Source: Effrenium voratum (taxonomy: Eukaryota > Sar > Dinophyceae > Suessiales > Symbiodiniaceae). From it: a DNA stretch of 64,000 bases. The translations under genes and the position numbers were made by a program. Below the pieces are notes generated by a model. That model worked only from the letters and a program-made list of their open reading frames with translations, had not been told where the DNA came from and ran no database searches. Positions 9,061-19,826 of the stretch are shown piece by piece. The DNA lies in assembly GCA_963377175.1 (NCBI GenBank), contig CAUJNA010000473.1, positions 1 to 64,000 on the forward strand, written 5' to 3'. Numbering within the stretch: the stretch's first letter is position 1; each line of letters opens with the position of its first letter.

Positions 9061-9639
9061 GCTCATACGCAAGCGGCCTTGCGAGGACGCGCTGCTCGAG
9101 GCCGAGCGCTCCAGCGGCATATATCGCGCAGCTCGATAAAACCCTGCGCTGCAAGGAGCGGGAGCTGGATGCTGGAGCGCAAGAAAGTACCTTGGCAAAC
9201 CCGGCAAGCGAGCGGAGGCGGGAGCGTTGCGGAGCCGGCCACGCGCTCCCTGCGCTGGTTTAGGATTATGAGACATGGGCGGAAAGTGGGACGCGTGGGA
9301 CGCGGTCTTTTTTCGGGGCCCGTCCAAGCCCCGCTCCGACCCGACGTGAAGTCAGTGAGTGGCGGGCCACCTGCGTGGCAAGCTTCACGGCTTGTCGGAT
9401 TGCCGAGGCAACGTGGCTGAGCTCCAGCAGCTCTTCGGCTCCGTGGGCCCAGCAGTACAAGGCCCGGACAATGGGAACCTGAGGCTGACGACTTTGCAGA
9501 AACAAAGTGGAAGAATTTGACGGGGAGTGTTGCAGACCACGTTGTGTTGCCCCTCTAGAGGGCGTTTCCCAAATGGATTCTGTTCTACCTGGCTCGCACT
9601 CGTCCGTCCACATTGACCTCGTGCGAAGAATTTGAAGTC
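9061..9639. other. no clear gene; decayed minus-strand coding traces
   Basis: Short open minus-strand stretches (for example HNVVCNT near 9540 and AEELLELSHVASAIRQ near 9420) faintly resemble the S74 region (NVVCNT, ADVAELHQL), as if a second, older fibre end lay here. It is too broken to call. Confidence 0.3.
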
Positions 9640-12600
9640 TAAAAACGCTGCGTGCAGGCGTGTGGCTGCAAAATAATGACTCTTAGGGTCCTTGGACTTG
9701 CCGGCCACGTCGAAGAGGGTGGCGCTCAGGTGCCTCGGCCATGGCGTGGAGCGGGTCCGCAGCACCATCACGGAGTCGGTGTCCGTGGCCTTCGTGGAGA
9801 CGCTCAAGACGGACCGCAGCAAGGCCTGCATGAGCGTCCCACACAAGTCGGCGCCCGCACGCTGCAGCTCTCCAAGCTCATGATGGGAAGGCCTACTACG
9901 GGTCCACTAGGCGTTCGTGTTCCTGAACTTGTCGGGGTTCATGCAGCAGGCCGAAGATGGCGTTCTGGGTGAGCTTACGCACGAGACGTGGTTTTCGGGG
10001 CTGAGCTGGGAGTCGACTCCGAGGAAGTGAGCTTGGACTACGACTCCCCGAGCTGCGTGACCACTTGGACTGGGCTCCCCCCGCGCGCATGAAGGTTGGG
10101 AAGGGCCTGTACGGGCGCACACCGCGGACATGGCAGAGCGCCTCGGCCTCTCCCCGTCGCTCTGCGAGAAGCTCGTGCCCTTTCTCGGCATGCGCGTAGA
10201 GGAGGCGTGGACGGCAAGCGGCTCAAGTTCCTGCGGGACGTGCTGGGCGCAGGGTCTGGAAGCTGCGCAGGGCCTACCGCTTCGCCTCCCTTCATGGCGG
10301 CTTCATGGAGCTCAAGCACAGCGAGCGGAGGCAGCTCAAGACGGCGGGGAGCGTGGTCGCGAGAAGGTTTTCTTCTGGCAGGACCGTCACGCAGGGGCCG
10401 TTGGGCATGGGCAGCGTCATTGCGGCCGGGTACATGGCCTTGAAGTCCAAGTGCGAGATCCAGCTGACGGGCTCCTCGGTTGTAGTCCTCCTCGCCAGCT
10501 CGTTGTTGGCTTGAGCGAAGGGCTGGAAGATGCAGCTCAGCCCACCCATGACGGAGGACCGCACATCCTTGTTGGCCTGCTCGTCGGTGATGGGTGAATG
10601 GGAGTCTCGCGATCCGAGTGCCGCAGCATGCGTCCCAGGCGGCCCGTAGTGGATGGGGTCGAGCCCCGACTGCGCCCGGAAGGAGTCCCTGTAGCTCTCC
10701 ATCACGTCCGCCAGGCCAGGACGTCGGTGTGGAGGTAGCAGTCGTGGAACTCGCGGCCCATGAGATAGGCGGTGTTGACGGCCAGCCGGTGGTCCTCTGC
10801 GCTCACCGCTTTTCCTGCCAGCACGCTGTCGTAGCAGTGCTGCTCCCCACCGCACGCATCTCCCACGCCTCGGCGCCGCAGAAGTGCTCGAAGGGCATGG
10901 GCAGCTTGCGCAGGATGCAGTCCCACGCCTGCTCCAGGTCGCAGTGCGTCCGCCGCTGTTTGAGAGGCCGTCTTTGGGGCGGAGAGTCGGTCGGCGTGCT
11001 GCAGCTCGGGGTGAAGCGAGGCCATCAGCGGGAAGAGCTCCGGCAGCTGCTTGTGGGTGCAGGCCCTGAGGTCGTCGATCATGCTGGCCAGGCTCGTGGG
11101 GAAGACGTTCATGCTGTCCACGAACCTCAGCGGGCTCCAGCCCATCTGCAGACACTTCTCGCCCGACTTGCAGAGGACTCGGAGGCAGAGGTGGCTGTAG
11201 TCGCGGCTGGAGGGCGCACCAGCCGGTGAGGGGCCTTGGCGCGGCCTTGGCCCTGCCCTTGGGTGCGGCCTTTGGCGCAGCCTTGGCCATGGGCATGGGC
11301 CTCTCGGACTCGCTGCCGCTTCCTTCTGCCTCGCTCTCGGTGCCCTCGTTGTCGCTGTCCTCGCCGAGCTCTTCGCGCGGTGCCCTGCTGACAGGAGAGC
11401 CCATCGTGGCGATGTAGCGCAGCAGGAAGTGGAAGTCATAGCCGCCCCCGTTGTGAAAGACCACTGGGATGGTCTTGGGCGTCTGGGCCGCGATGTTGCA
11501 GCCCGAGATACTGCCCGGTGCCGTGGCAGTGGTGGAGCTTCTTCTCAGCGGTCTCGAAGGACGCGAGGCACTCCCTGCAGTGAGTGGCGGCCCTGTGCTC
11601 CAGCTCCTCCCTCCGGGTCATGCTGACGGGCCGAGTTCGGCGTCTCCAGGTGAGGTAGTGGTCGGCCAGCTTGAGCAGGTCGTTCAGCATGGTGCGGACG
11701 GCGTGGTACTTGTCGCTGTCCCGCTCGTGGTGCGTGAGCCTCAGCCTCAGCTCCTCGGGTGGCACGTAGCCGCAGCGCCCGACGGCGACGTAGCTGGAAG
11801 AAGCCGCGACGGTCTGGCGCGCCGGCTGCTGCTGCGCTACGTGGACCGTCGGGGCGGGCGTGCTGTAGACCTCGAGGTCCGCGTAGCACGTCAGGGGCGC
11901 GAGCTCTGCGGAGGCCTTGCCCCTGTAGCGCAGCAGGCTCTTCTCGGGCCCGGGCAGCGGCGCTTTCCGAGTGCGCTCGGCTATCTCTCGATAGCGCTGG
12001 GAGGCGCGGTGGCGCTGCCACGAGGCCTTCTTGGCGAAGCGGGCCATGCACCTCGGGCACTTGTACTCCATGCAGCCGCCGGTGTTGGTCCCAGGGTCAG
12101 CCCCTGCCTGCCGGCCAGCGCCTGGAAGTTGTGGATCAGGCTGTAGTCGCTGTGCAGGAGAAGCAGCACGGTGTGCTGGACGACGCCCGTGCCGCTCGGG
12201 GCGCGCTGCTGGAGGACGTGGTAGCACTCCAGCCCGTCCGCCCACAGGGTTTGCTGCCACACGAGGACGAAGACCTCCACCCGCCCGGCGTTGCGGAGCT
12301 CGAAGGCCTATGTCGTCGGCGGTCCGTCGGCAGGCCAGAGAAGTCCACCCCCGCGTCGGCCAGAGCGGGCTGCCAGCCCGGGGGGCGCGGTCCTCGGCGG
12401 CTCGGGGTAGAAGAAGGAGCCCGAGCAGCTTGTGGCCTTTGACCGCTGCCACCAGGTGAGCCCTGAGCAGTGGGCGAGGACGCACCACATGAAGCAGCGG
12501 TGGTCCTCGTTCTGAGGGTTCCAGGGTCTCGGGCAGCTCCTTCCAGCAGCCTCCCGCCTCGTTGGGCGGCGGGGGCGCGGGCATGTCGGCCAGCTGCGAG

Positions 12601-13062
12601 GGCGCGGTCAGCAAATACGCCGCCGTACGGTCCAGTCGGACTTGGGGAAGCGGGAGCGCTCGAGCGCGACCTCGAACTTCGTCCTGATGGCCGCCATCAT
12701 GGTTCCGGCGCGGGCCGACGGAGGCGCGGGCCTCACGATCCACGGCGCCAGCCTGAGGAAGTAGAGCGTGAGCTCCACCCTGTCCTCGTCCTCATCGTTC
12801 GCAGCTGGGCGCGCTGACCTTGGCGAGGAAGGGCAGCCGAATTGCCAGCAGGTCTTGGAGCCGGTCCACCAGCAGCCGCATGGCATCGATGGTGAAGACC
12901 TGCTGCGCGCAGCCGCAGCTCGTGGGTCCAAGCAGCCCCGCGCGGGTGCAGTTCTGTCACGGCGGCCTCGGCGCTAGGAGCGCGCGGCTCCTCCAGAGGC
13001 ACCGCCCGGACGGCGCTGAGCCCCAGGCGGCCCCAGATGCGATCGGACAGCTCGGAGGTCAT
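9640..13062 (-). pseudogene. protein-primed family B DNA polymerase
   Basis: Starting at ATG 13062, frames in succession give ENEDHRCFMWCVLAH-like and DFSGLPTD blocks of Polinton-type polymerases, HTVLLLLHSDYSLIHNF, and a zinc finger (CPRCMARFAKK...). Then come CYADLEVY (Exo I, D-x-E), a second zinc-binding stretch (CRECLASFE), FHNGGGYDFHFLL (Exo II), DSMNVFPTSLASM (Exo III area), LADVMESYRDSF, HLDFKAMYPA (motif A), KLTQNAIFG (motif B, near 9965) and TDTDSVMV (motif C, near 9790). Homology fades at LFDVAGKSKD near 9650. The part between motifs A and B lies inverted at 9987-10352. Many frameshifts. This enzyme replicates linear viral or Polinton DNA using a terminal protein; it defines the element's class. 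Confidence 0.88.
9987..10352 (+). other. inverted internal segment of the PolB gene
   Basis: On the plus strand, against the direction of the surrounding polymerase, frames read VFGAELGVDSEEVSLDYDSP, then ELRDHLDWAPPARMKV, then SPSLCEKLVPFLGM, and finally FASLHGGFME. In Polinton-type polymerases the equivalent order (EVDLEYP, LHD..PL.PE, KL...L, F.Q..FM) lies exactly between motif A and motif B. Motif A on the minus strand ends at about 10360 and motif B begins at about 9985, so the block is in place but flipped. Confidence 0.65.
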
Positions 13063-13186
13063 GGCGCGAATTGGTTTGAGCTGAATAAATTGCTTTCTAT
13101 AGAAAAATAAAAAAATATACAGTCGGTCGGACGAGCGCTTCTTTTTTCTGTCGCGTTCTGTCCTGGCTTCTGTTCTGTCCCGGATT

Positions 13187-13771
13187 CTACCGCGTCACAG
13201 CGAGTCGGTGGCGCTGCCCTGCAGGTTCAGCGCAGCGAGGAGCTCTCTGGAGGCCTCGTCCAGCGGCGAGGGTTGCGCTCTTGGCAGCCAGCGAGACCGG
13301 CAGCCGCTCAGCGATCTTCTTGCTGACGGGCTGCTTGTCCACCTCGAAGAGCTCCCTCTCGATCTGGGCCAGCGTTGCGACATCGCGCGTGCGAATGCGG
13401 CGCTGCCTCAGGGCCTCGCGCTTCTCGCGGAGCGCTTCCATCGGCGCCCAGCTCTCCTCCCCGCGCTCGGCCATGGCGGGAGCTGCGCTGCGAGCCGCGC
13501 GCTGGTTCAAGCGCTTGCGAAGCTTAAGCTGCAGGTCTTGCGCCCGCTTCAGCATCTCCTTCCAGTCCTGGATGTCGACCTCCTCCGCCGGGAACCTGCC
13601 GGCGAGCCCGTCAGCTATCAGCCGCTCCAGCACGGGCGCTCCCCGAGCGAGCTCGTTGCGCAGGCGGCTCACCTCCTCCAGAGAGGCTCCCCGCTTCAGC
13701 GCCTCGGCATCAACGGCGGCCTTCAGCACAGGCCTCAGCTGCTCGCGGCGCTCCAGGACGTGGGTGGCCAT
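13187..13771 (-). CDS. coiled-coil protein of the viral element
   Basis: ATG 13771 opens about 180 residues dominated by charged helix: LERREQLRPVLKAAVDAEAL, ASLEEVSRLRNELAR, DWKEMLKRAQDLQLKLRKR and LREKREALRQRRIRTR. A one-base slip near 13270 then moves the natural end into another frame (ASRELLAALNLQGSATDSL, stop near 13195). It lies between the polymerase, 125 bp away on the same strand, and the NAKGGKF gene. I do not recognise the family. Candidates are a terminal protein for protein-primed replication, which would suit its place beside PolB, or a structural coiled coil; neither can be shown. Copy A lacks it. Confidence 0.55.
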   Translation of the reverse strand: MATHVLERREQLRPVLKAAVDAEALKRGASLEEVSRLRNELARGAPVLERLIADGLAGRFPAEEVDIQDWKEMLKRAQDLQLKLRKRLNQRAARSAAPAMAERGEESWAPMEALREKREALRQRRIRTRDVATLAQIERELFEVDKQPVSKKIAERLPVSLAAKSATLAAGRGLQRAPRCAEPAGQRHRLAVTR

Positions 13772-13849
13772 TCTGAATTTTTTTAATGAGCAAAAAAAAG
13801 GCTGCGGCATCGGAAGAAACAACACTCTCGAGAAGGTGGCTCCACGCGC

Positions 13850-14182
13850 AGATCTGTGACCTCAAGACTCAACCCGCACATGCCGCTCATCAGCCACAAG
13901 CTGCGCGCTCTCAGCCTAACGCGCGCGGCGCAGTGAGCCAGCTCAGCGGGGCGGTCCGCACACGTGCCGCTGGCGTTCCAGAAGCGCGCGTGGGCCGGCA
14001 GCTTGGCTTTCAGCATCCAGCTGCTCGACCAGATCGGTCTCGGCCCGCTCCCAGAAGAGCCTCGCGCGCTCGTCGGGCTCCCAGGGGATTTGCAGCGAAG
14101 CTTCGCTCTGCCAAAACAGAGGCTCCATGCACAAGAATTTGCCACCCTTAGCATTGGAGCGCACCTCGCCCAACTTCCACAT
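13850..14182 (-). pseudogene. NAKGGKF viral protein, copy B
   Basis: ATG 14182 opens MWKLGEVRSNAKGGKF, matching the start of the 2776-3240 gene; the middle (ERARLFWERAETDLVEQL) is shorter and more acidic, and the end (ALLERQRHVCGP, then LVADERH-like) is readable only across a frameshift. The reduced middle suggests an internal deletion. It is divergent from the C5 methyltransferase, as in copy A. Confidence 0.55.
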
Positions 14183-14304
14183 GCTAGCCTGGCTCGTCAT
14201 CCTTTTCTGTCTCCGATTAAAAAAGATTGGTCCGAGCATGCGAAACTGCTTGAGCCGCGCCCTTGCCTGTGCGTGCTTTGTTGTGCTGGTGGTAATTGTT
14301 AAAC

Positions 14305-14807
14305 ATGCCGAGACTGCTGGAGCTGTTTTGCGGCACAAAGTCGATTGGCCGAGCCTTCGAGGCGGCAGGGTGGGAGGTCGTCTCCCTGGACATCGTGTCG
14401 AAATTTGAGCCCACGATCCTGTGCGACATCCGGAGCTGGGACTCCGCCGGGGCACTTTGACATGGATAGAGAATCCGGCCACCGGGCTGCTGAAGACCCC
14501 GTTCATGGAGCGCCTACCCTGGGTGGACGTTACCTACTGCAAGTACGGGACTCCGTACAGGAAGCAGACCCGGCTGTGGACCAACATGCGCTGGAGGCCG
14601 AGCCGAGGGCTGTGCAGGAGCGGCAGCCGGTGCGACGCGTGGGAAGACGGGAGGGCGCTCAAGGGGGGCCTCGACTCATGGGGGGCCAGCGCGAGAGGGT
14701 CAGGGGGCAGTCGCGCGAGCTGCTTTACAGCATTCCTGCGGCGCTGTGCGAGGAGATTGCGAGCGGCCACGGCAGAGCTTGCGGATCGGCTGAGCATCCC
14801 GGACTGA
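14305..14807 (+). pseudogene. cytosine-C5 DNA methyltransferase, copy B
   Basis: The first 45 codons (LLELFCGTKSIGRAF... to IRSWD) differ from copy A by one residue, although many bases differ. After GHFDM about 130 bp are deleted, removing the catalytic PPC loop; the text resumes at [10 protein letters not shown] (motif VI) and [17 protein letters not shown]. The C-terminus again ends LYSIPAALCEEI...LSIPD in a shifted frame. The enzyme cannot be active without the catalytic cysteine. Confidence 0.85.
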
Positions 14808-14862
14808 AGCGAGGAGCATTTCTTATAAGATTTTTTAATGACCCTAACGAGCTCATTTTTTC

Positions 14863-15549
14863 CTAGCAGGCACGCGCTCCGACGGCGGCCACGCCCCACG
14901 TGGCATAGCGCCACTGCCCGAAGACTGCGCCTCCACACTTTGGGCAGGACTTGCAGCTGACGCGGCACCCATCTATCTCCTGCGTCACTCTCAGCAGGAG
15001 CGGGTTGCCACAGCTGCAGCTCCTCCAAAGTGCGCGCGGCATCTTCGATCAGCAGCCGCGCGGCGTGCAGGCAGCGCATCAGCGGCTCGCTGCAGGGCTT
15101 CTCAGCGCAATCCAGCACCTGCGCAGCCGCGGCCAGGGTCAGCTGCCCAAGCGAGGGCTCGGGAGCCAGCCAGTCGAACGTCTGCGACCAAAGATCGTCT
15201 CCGGGATCTCTGGTCATCGCACGGCATCCGTCCTTCGTGAGGTAGGACTCCAAAGCGCCGTAGGGGCAGGGGAATCCGAAGTCAAGTCCGCTGACTCGGA
15301 TGCCCCCCGTGTAGGACAGGCTTGTCTCTGCGAGGGTGCAGCAGCAGCGCCGAGAACAAGCCGCTCAGATCCAGCAGCTCGGAGATGCGCTCCACCGCTT
15401 CCAGCGCATCCGGAAGGGCGGCAGGCTGCTTGGCTGCCCACTCCTCCATGGTGACCAGCAGGCTCTCGGTCAATGCGTGCTGCATGGCGACGGTGCAAGC
15501 GCTTCGACCCACGCTCGATCCACTCAAACACTTCGGTCCATGCGAACAA
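14863..15549 (-). pseudogene. zinc-ribbon protein of unknown function
   Basis: Successive minus-strand frames give WTEVFEWIERG, then MQHALTESLLVTMEEWAAKQP (ATG 15485), then GLDFGFPCPYGALESYLTKDG, then LTLAAAAQVLDCAEKP. The end carries two cysteine pairs, CKSCPKCGGAVFGQW, before stop 14863. The C-terminal C-x2-C-P-x-C-GG pattern suggests a zinc ribbon. The gene sits between the C5 methyltransferase and a satellite, in the slot that copy A has lost. No family is recognised. Three frameshifts. Confidence 0.45.
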
Positions 15550-15569
15550 ATAATTCCCTAGGGATGGTC

Positions 15570-17460
15570 TGGAGGCGACAAGATCCGTCTCTCCACAATG
15601 ATCCGTCTCGGACCAGGATATGTTTTTTTATCCTCAGGAGAGGCGCTCACCGGGCTGGCGGCGGAAAGATCCGTCTCTCCACAATGATCCGTCTCGGACC
15701 AGGGTAATTTCCCACTCTAAAAAAAGGCGGTCACCGGGCTGGAGGTGGAAAGATCCGTCTCGGACCTTGGAATAAAAGCCCTCTAGGTAGAGGCGCTCAC
15801 CGGGCTGGAGGCGGAAAGATCCGCCTTCTCCACAATGATCCGTCTTCCACGATCCGTCTCGACTGCGGATAAGCGTTTTTTAGATCCGTCCACAATGATC
15901 CGTCTCTCCACAATGATCCGTCTCGGACCAGGATATGTTTTTTTATCCTCAGGAGAGGCGCTCGCCGGGTTGGAGGCGGAAAGGTCCGTCTCGGGCCTTG
16001 GAATAAAAGCCCTCTAGGTAGTGGCGCTCACCGGGCTGGAGGCGGAAAGGTCCGTCTCTCCACTATGATCCGTCTCGGACTATTATAGATTTTTTTTATT
16101 CTAAGGTGAGGCGCTGACCGGGCTGGAGGCGGAAAGGTCCGTCTCGGACCTGGGATAAAGGTCTCCTAGGTAGAGGCGCTCACCGGGCTGGAGGCGGAAA
16201 GGTCCGTCTCGGACCTGGGAATAAAGGTCTCCTAGGTAGAGGCGCTCACCGGGCTGGAGGCGGAAAGATCCGTCTCTCCACTATGATCCGTCTCGGACTA
16301 TTATAGATTTTTTTTATTCTAAGGTGAGGCGCTCACCGAGCTGGAGGCGGAAAGGTCCGTCTCGGACCTGGGAATAAAGGTCTCCGGAAAGATCCGTCTC
16401 TCCACTATGATCCGTCTCGGACTATTATTGATTTTTTTTTATTCTAAGGTGAGGCGCTCGCCGGGCTGGAGGCGGAAAGGTCCGTCTCGGACCTGGGAAT
16501 AAAGGTCTCCTAGGTAGAGGCGCTCACCGGGTTGGCGGTGGAAAGATCCGTCTCTCGGCGATGACCCGTCTCGGGTGGAATCGAGCCCGCGGCCTCCTAG
16601 CTTCAGAGCTGCAACGCCTCTTCCAATTGAGCTATGGATGCTTGCTACGCTTGGATTTATTCCCAGGAGAGGCGCTCACCGGGTTGGAGGCTGGAAGATC
16701 CGTCTCGGGGATTTCTCGCTCCCAGGAGAGGCGCTCGCCGGGTTGGAGGCGGGAAGATCCGTCTCGGACCTGGGAATATAAGTCTTTTAGGGAGAGGCGC
16801 TCACCGGGCTGGAGGCTGGAAGATCCGTCTCGGGGATTTCTCGTTCCCAGGAGAGGCGCTCACCGGGTTGGAGGCGGGAAGATCCGTCTCGGACCTGGGA
16901 ATATAAGTCTTTTGAGGAGAGGCGCTCACCGGGCTGGAGGCGGGAAGATCCGTCTCGGGGATTTCTCGCTCCCAGGAGAGGCGCTCACCGGGCTGGCTGG
17001 AAGATCCGTCTCGGACCTGGGAATATAAGTCTTTTAAGGAGCATAAGCGCTCACCGGGCTGGAGGCTGAAGATCCGTCTCGCGGCTCGATCTGGGGAAGT
17101 CAAGAAGGACTTTTGAAGGAGAGTAGTGCTCACCGGCTGGAGGCGGGAAGATCCGTCTCGACCTGGGAATATGCCTTTTAAGGAGAGCAAGGCCTACCGG
17201 CTGGAGGCGGGAAGATCCGTTCCGGATCTGGGGAATAAAAGTCTTTAAGGAGAGGCGCTTCAATGGGCTGGAGGCTGGAAGATCCGTCTCGGACCTGGGA
17301 AATACAGTCTTTTAAGGAGAGGCGCGCTCACCGGCTGGTCCGAAGATCCGTCTCGGGGATTTCTCGTTCCCAGGAGAGGCGCTCTCCGGGCTGGAGGCGG
17401 GAAGATCCGTCTCGGAGATCCTTCTCGGCTCAAGGAGGAAAAAGAATTCCCAAGGGCACT
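15570..17460. repeat. 1.9-kb imperfect tandem array (about 80-bp unit)
   Basis: The unit contains GAGGCGCTCACCGGGCTGGAGG, GGAAAGATCCGTCTC and GGACCTGGGAATA, repeated more than twenty times with insertions such as CACAATGATCCGTCTC. It separates the methyltransferase/zinc-ribbon genes from MCP copy B, a place where copy A has only three terminator-like hairpins. Open frames across it are repeat translations. Two tRNA-like sequences lie in or at the end of it. Confidence 0.9.
16572..16641 (-). other. degenerate tRNA-like sequence 1
   Basis: On the minus strand it has an A-box-like TAGCTCAATTGGAAGAG and a B-box-like GGCTCGATTCC at normal tRNA spacing, but the acceptor and T stems do not pair well and no clear anticodon arm forms. 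It is probably a tRNA-derived repeat or SINE head. Confidence 0.45.
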
Positions 17461-17480
17461 TGCCTGCAAAAATGATCCGC

Positions 17481-17553
17481 GCCCGGGTGGAATCGAGCCC
17501 GCGGTCTGTAAGCTTCAGAGCTGCAGAGCCTCTTCCAATTGAGCTATGGATCC
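17481..17553 (-). other. degenerate tRNA-like sequence 2
   Basis: Nearly identical to the copy at 16572-16641 (same A-box and B-box), with a different anticodon-arm region containing CTGAAGC. The last bases abut the stop codon of MCP copy B. It is not a convincing functional tRNA because the stems mismatch. Confidence 0.45.
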
Positions 17554-17556
17554 TTA

Positions 17557-18704
17557 CTAGTCAAGCACGGAGACTCCTGTGCCAGAGAGCGTCACCAGCT
17601 GATAGGCTATCAGGTGGATGAACACATCCGTCATCGTGCCGTTGAGCGCCTTGGAAGTGAACCGAGCCAGGTCGCCCGAACGAGTGCTGACGCCGCTGAG
17701 GGGCATCTTGGGCACTCGCTCTGTCGGGAAGCCCGCGATGAAGCTGTGGCGCAGGTAGCCAGCGCGGTCGATGTCGATGTTGCGCACCGTGTCGTCGTAG
17801 GTCCCCGCAAGGACCGAGAGGAAGTGGAAGTGCTCCGAGGCTCCCTTCATAGGGTTGTGCGGGTACTGCAGGCTGCCCAGCTGCATCTGCGACTCCAGGA
17901 GACTGTCTTCCTGCCTGGCCGCTCCGATGGGGGCCACGTCCTGCCCCGGGTTGGCCAGCAGGTGGATCTTAGAGCCCGCGTCGTTGTCCCAAAAAGTCAC
18001 GAACGCTCCCATGAGTTTCGTGAAGGCGCGCGCCACGGTGACGTTGTGCTCCGCCACGCCCGGAGGCACCGTGGACTGCTGCGTGTGCACCGTGGGGTAG
18101 CTGAACACAAGCGACCTTCCTGAGAGGAGCGCGCGGTTGAAGGACTCTACCAGCGCTGAGTCCAGGACTACCTGTGAGGCCAGAACTCGGACGTTCTGGA
18201 TCTCGAAGTCGGTGCTCAGCGTGGCTCCCGGGCGTTCTCAGACCACAGCGCAGTCGTCGCGTCGTTCACCTGCGGCGGCAGGTGGGGCGCAGCAGCACGT
18301 CCGCGTAGCCGCTCTGGTGCACCGCTCGGGGCGTCCGAGAGTTGTTCACCTCGTCGAAGCCCTCCACGGCCTTGTTCTGGTTGTACTCGCGGCCCTTCAG
18401 CAGGTCATGCACGGCCACGGTGCGGCCGTAGTAGTTAATGTCGTCGCAGCGCTGGCCGTTGGCGAAGACCTGGATCGTCTGGATGAAATCGGAGTGGCAG
18501 GCGCCAGCGGGTTGGTGGCGTCCGTGTTTCTGACTCTGAAGGCGATCTTGATAGACTCGGGGTCGATGAACGAGGTGCCGCTGGTCAGCGGAATGCGGCA
18601 GACCCTCCGTGCCGTGCGGTCACGTAGTTGGTGTTGCTGGTTTTCAGCTTGTCGTCCAGGCTCTGCATCAACTCATCCTGTGCTCCGGCCGTGACTACCT
18701 CCAT
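17557..18704 (-). pseudogene. major capsid protein (double jelly-roll), copy B
   Basis: ATG 18704 opens MEVVTAGAQDELMQSLDDKL, followed by RVCRIPLTSGTSFIDPESI and, after a frameshift, FANGQRCDDINYYGRTVAV, YNQNKAVEGFDE and GYADVLLRP. A deletion removes the stretch corresponding to PQLNLVIEIEF in copy A. The final 183 residues are open and nearly identical to copy A, ending VLD at 17557. Together the two copies show the whole protein to be close to 400 residues, within the normal range for double-jelly-roll capsid proteins of small DNA viruses. Neither copy is intact. Confidence 0.82.
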
Positions 18705-18745
18705 GCTTCTTTACATGTATTTTCGTTTGTACGGCGAAGGAGAGT

Positions 18746-19814
18746 CTAGGCCGCCTCGATGTCTTGGGCCAGCTGGTCGTAGCTCGGCGGAGGCAGGCGG
18801 CTCTGACTGAGGCAGAGTCACTGGAAGGGGCGGGGCGTGTGATTGGTCTGCGCCTGGACTCTGAAGCCAGACTGTGAGGAGGCGGCTGCAGTTGTTGGCG
18901 GACCGGACGTCCTGCACGGCTGCGCCTCACTGCCCTGCTGAGGCCGGAAGAGTGTGTTCTCCAGCACCCAGCCCGCCAGGCCGTAGGCTGTGCCGCCTGC
19001 GAGTCCCACAGCCAACCCTGCCGTCGCCGCTGTGCCAACTCCTGCCGTGGCAGCCAGCGTTCCAGCAACCTCGCCCGCCGTGGGTGCGAGGGCTGCTGCT
19101 CCTTCTGCCAGGCCTCCCAGTACGCCCTCTGCGGCAACGGCAACCTCTCCCTCCTCCGCAGCCACTGCTGCCGTCTCCTCTATGGCCTGTGCTGCGCCGC
19201 GCTCCACCTCCTGCGCGCGCTGCCCCGCCTCGTCCGCGCTCTACGTCGTCGGGTCGGCCGATGATCTGCGGAGGTGGCTGCGGCTGCGGCCCTGGTCGGG
19301 GCAATACGTTCTGGCGGACGTACTCGGCAGCGTTCTGGGGGAGCTGGGAGCGGAAGGCCTGCGCCGCCGCGAGCCCTGCCGCTCCTGCGCCCACGAGGTC
19401 CGCTGCTGCCTGCGCTCCGTCGGCCGCGCTGCGCAAGCGGCCCGTGATGGAGGGCCCCTGGCCGTTGTTTGTCAGCGCGTCGGCCTCGGGGTCTCCAGCC
19501 AGGTCGTCCTCGACGAAGCGGGTTCCTCCGTAGCCCTGGTACATCCGGGCAAGTCGCACGTCCTCGTCCGTGGCCTCGGCGGGAGTGCGGAAGCCTTCCT
19601 CCGGAATCGCCCTCAAAGGAGTATGCTGCAGAGGCTGCGGGTTGGGGTCCTCGCTGGACTGCACGAAGTCGTCCAAGTAGAAGTGGCTCGTGATGAACGT
19701 GGTGGCCTTGCGGTCCGGCTGGTCCAGGGGCAGCGGCTCATTCCGCTCCAGGTAGCCCACAACCTGCTCGAAGCGCGGGCGCTGATTGAAGCCGTGGGAC
19801 CGAAGCGTCTTCAT
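18746..19814 (-). pseudogene. pVI-like minor virion protein with PPxY motif
   Basis: ATG 19814 opens MKTLRSHGFNQRPRFEQVVG; residues ~45-120 are acidic (HFYLDDFVQSSED, RMYQGYGGTRFVEDD). A frameshift near 19240 leads to a long Ala/Gly/Thr-rich hydrophobic part (GEVAGTLAATAGVGTAATAG) that could form membrane-active helices. In a further frame the end reads LPPPSYDQLAQDIEAA before stop 18746. A hydrophobic Gly/Ala stretch plus a PPSY motif recalls adenovirus protein VI, which disrupts membranes and binds Nedd4-type ligases; that comparison is analogy, not proven homology. It lies between MCP and penton in the morphogenesis block. A truncated copy is at 30511-30700. Confidence 0.55.
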
Positions 19815-19826
19815 CTCTTTTATCCG

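Noticed and set aside
11469..12442. Long plus-strand frames opposite PolB
   Set aside because: Shadows of the polymerase exonuclease region; all motifs are on the minus strand.
9640..13062. All frameshifts being uncorrected long-read errors
   Set aside because: Cannot be excluded for single breaks (ATPase at 27.6 kb, gene at 54.8 kb), but large deletions, inversions and gene fusions in the viral copies show true decay, while the 1-kb nucleotidyltransferase gene is intact.
16561..17470. Frames of 60-155 codons across the array
   Set aside because: Repeat translations (RRGAHRVGG type).
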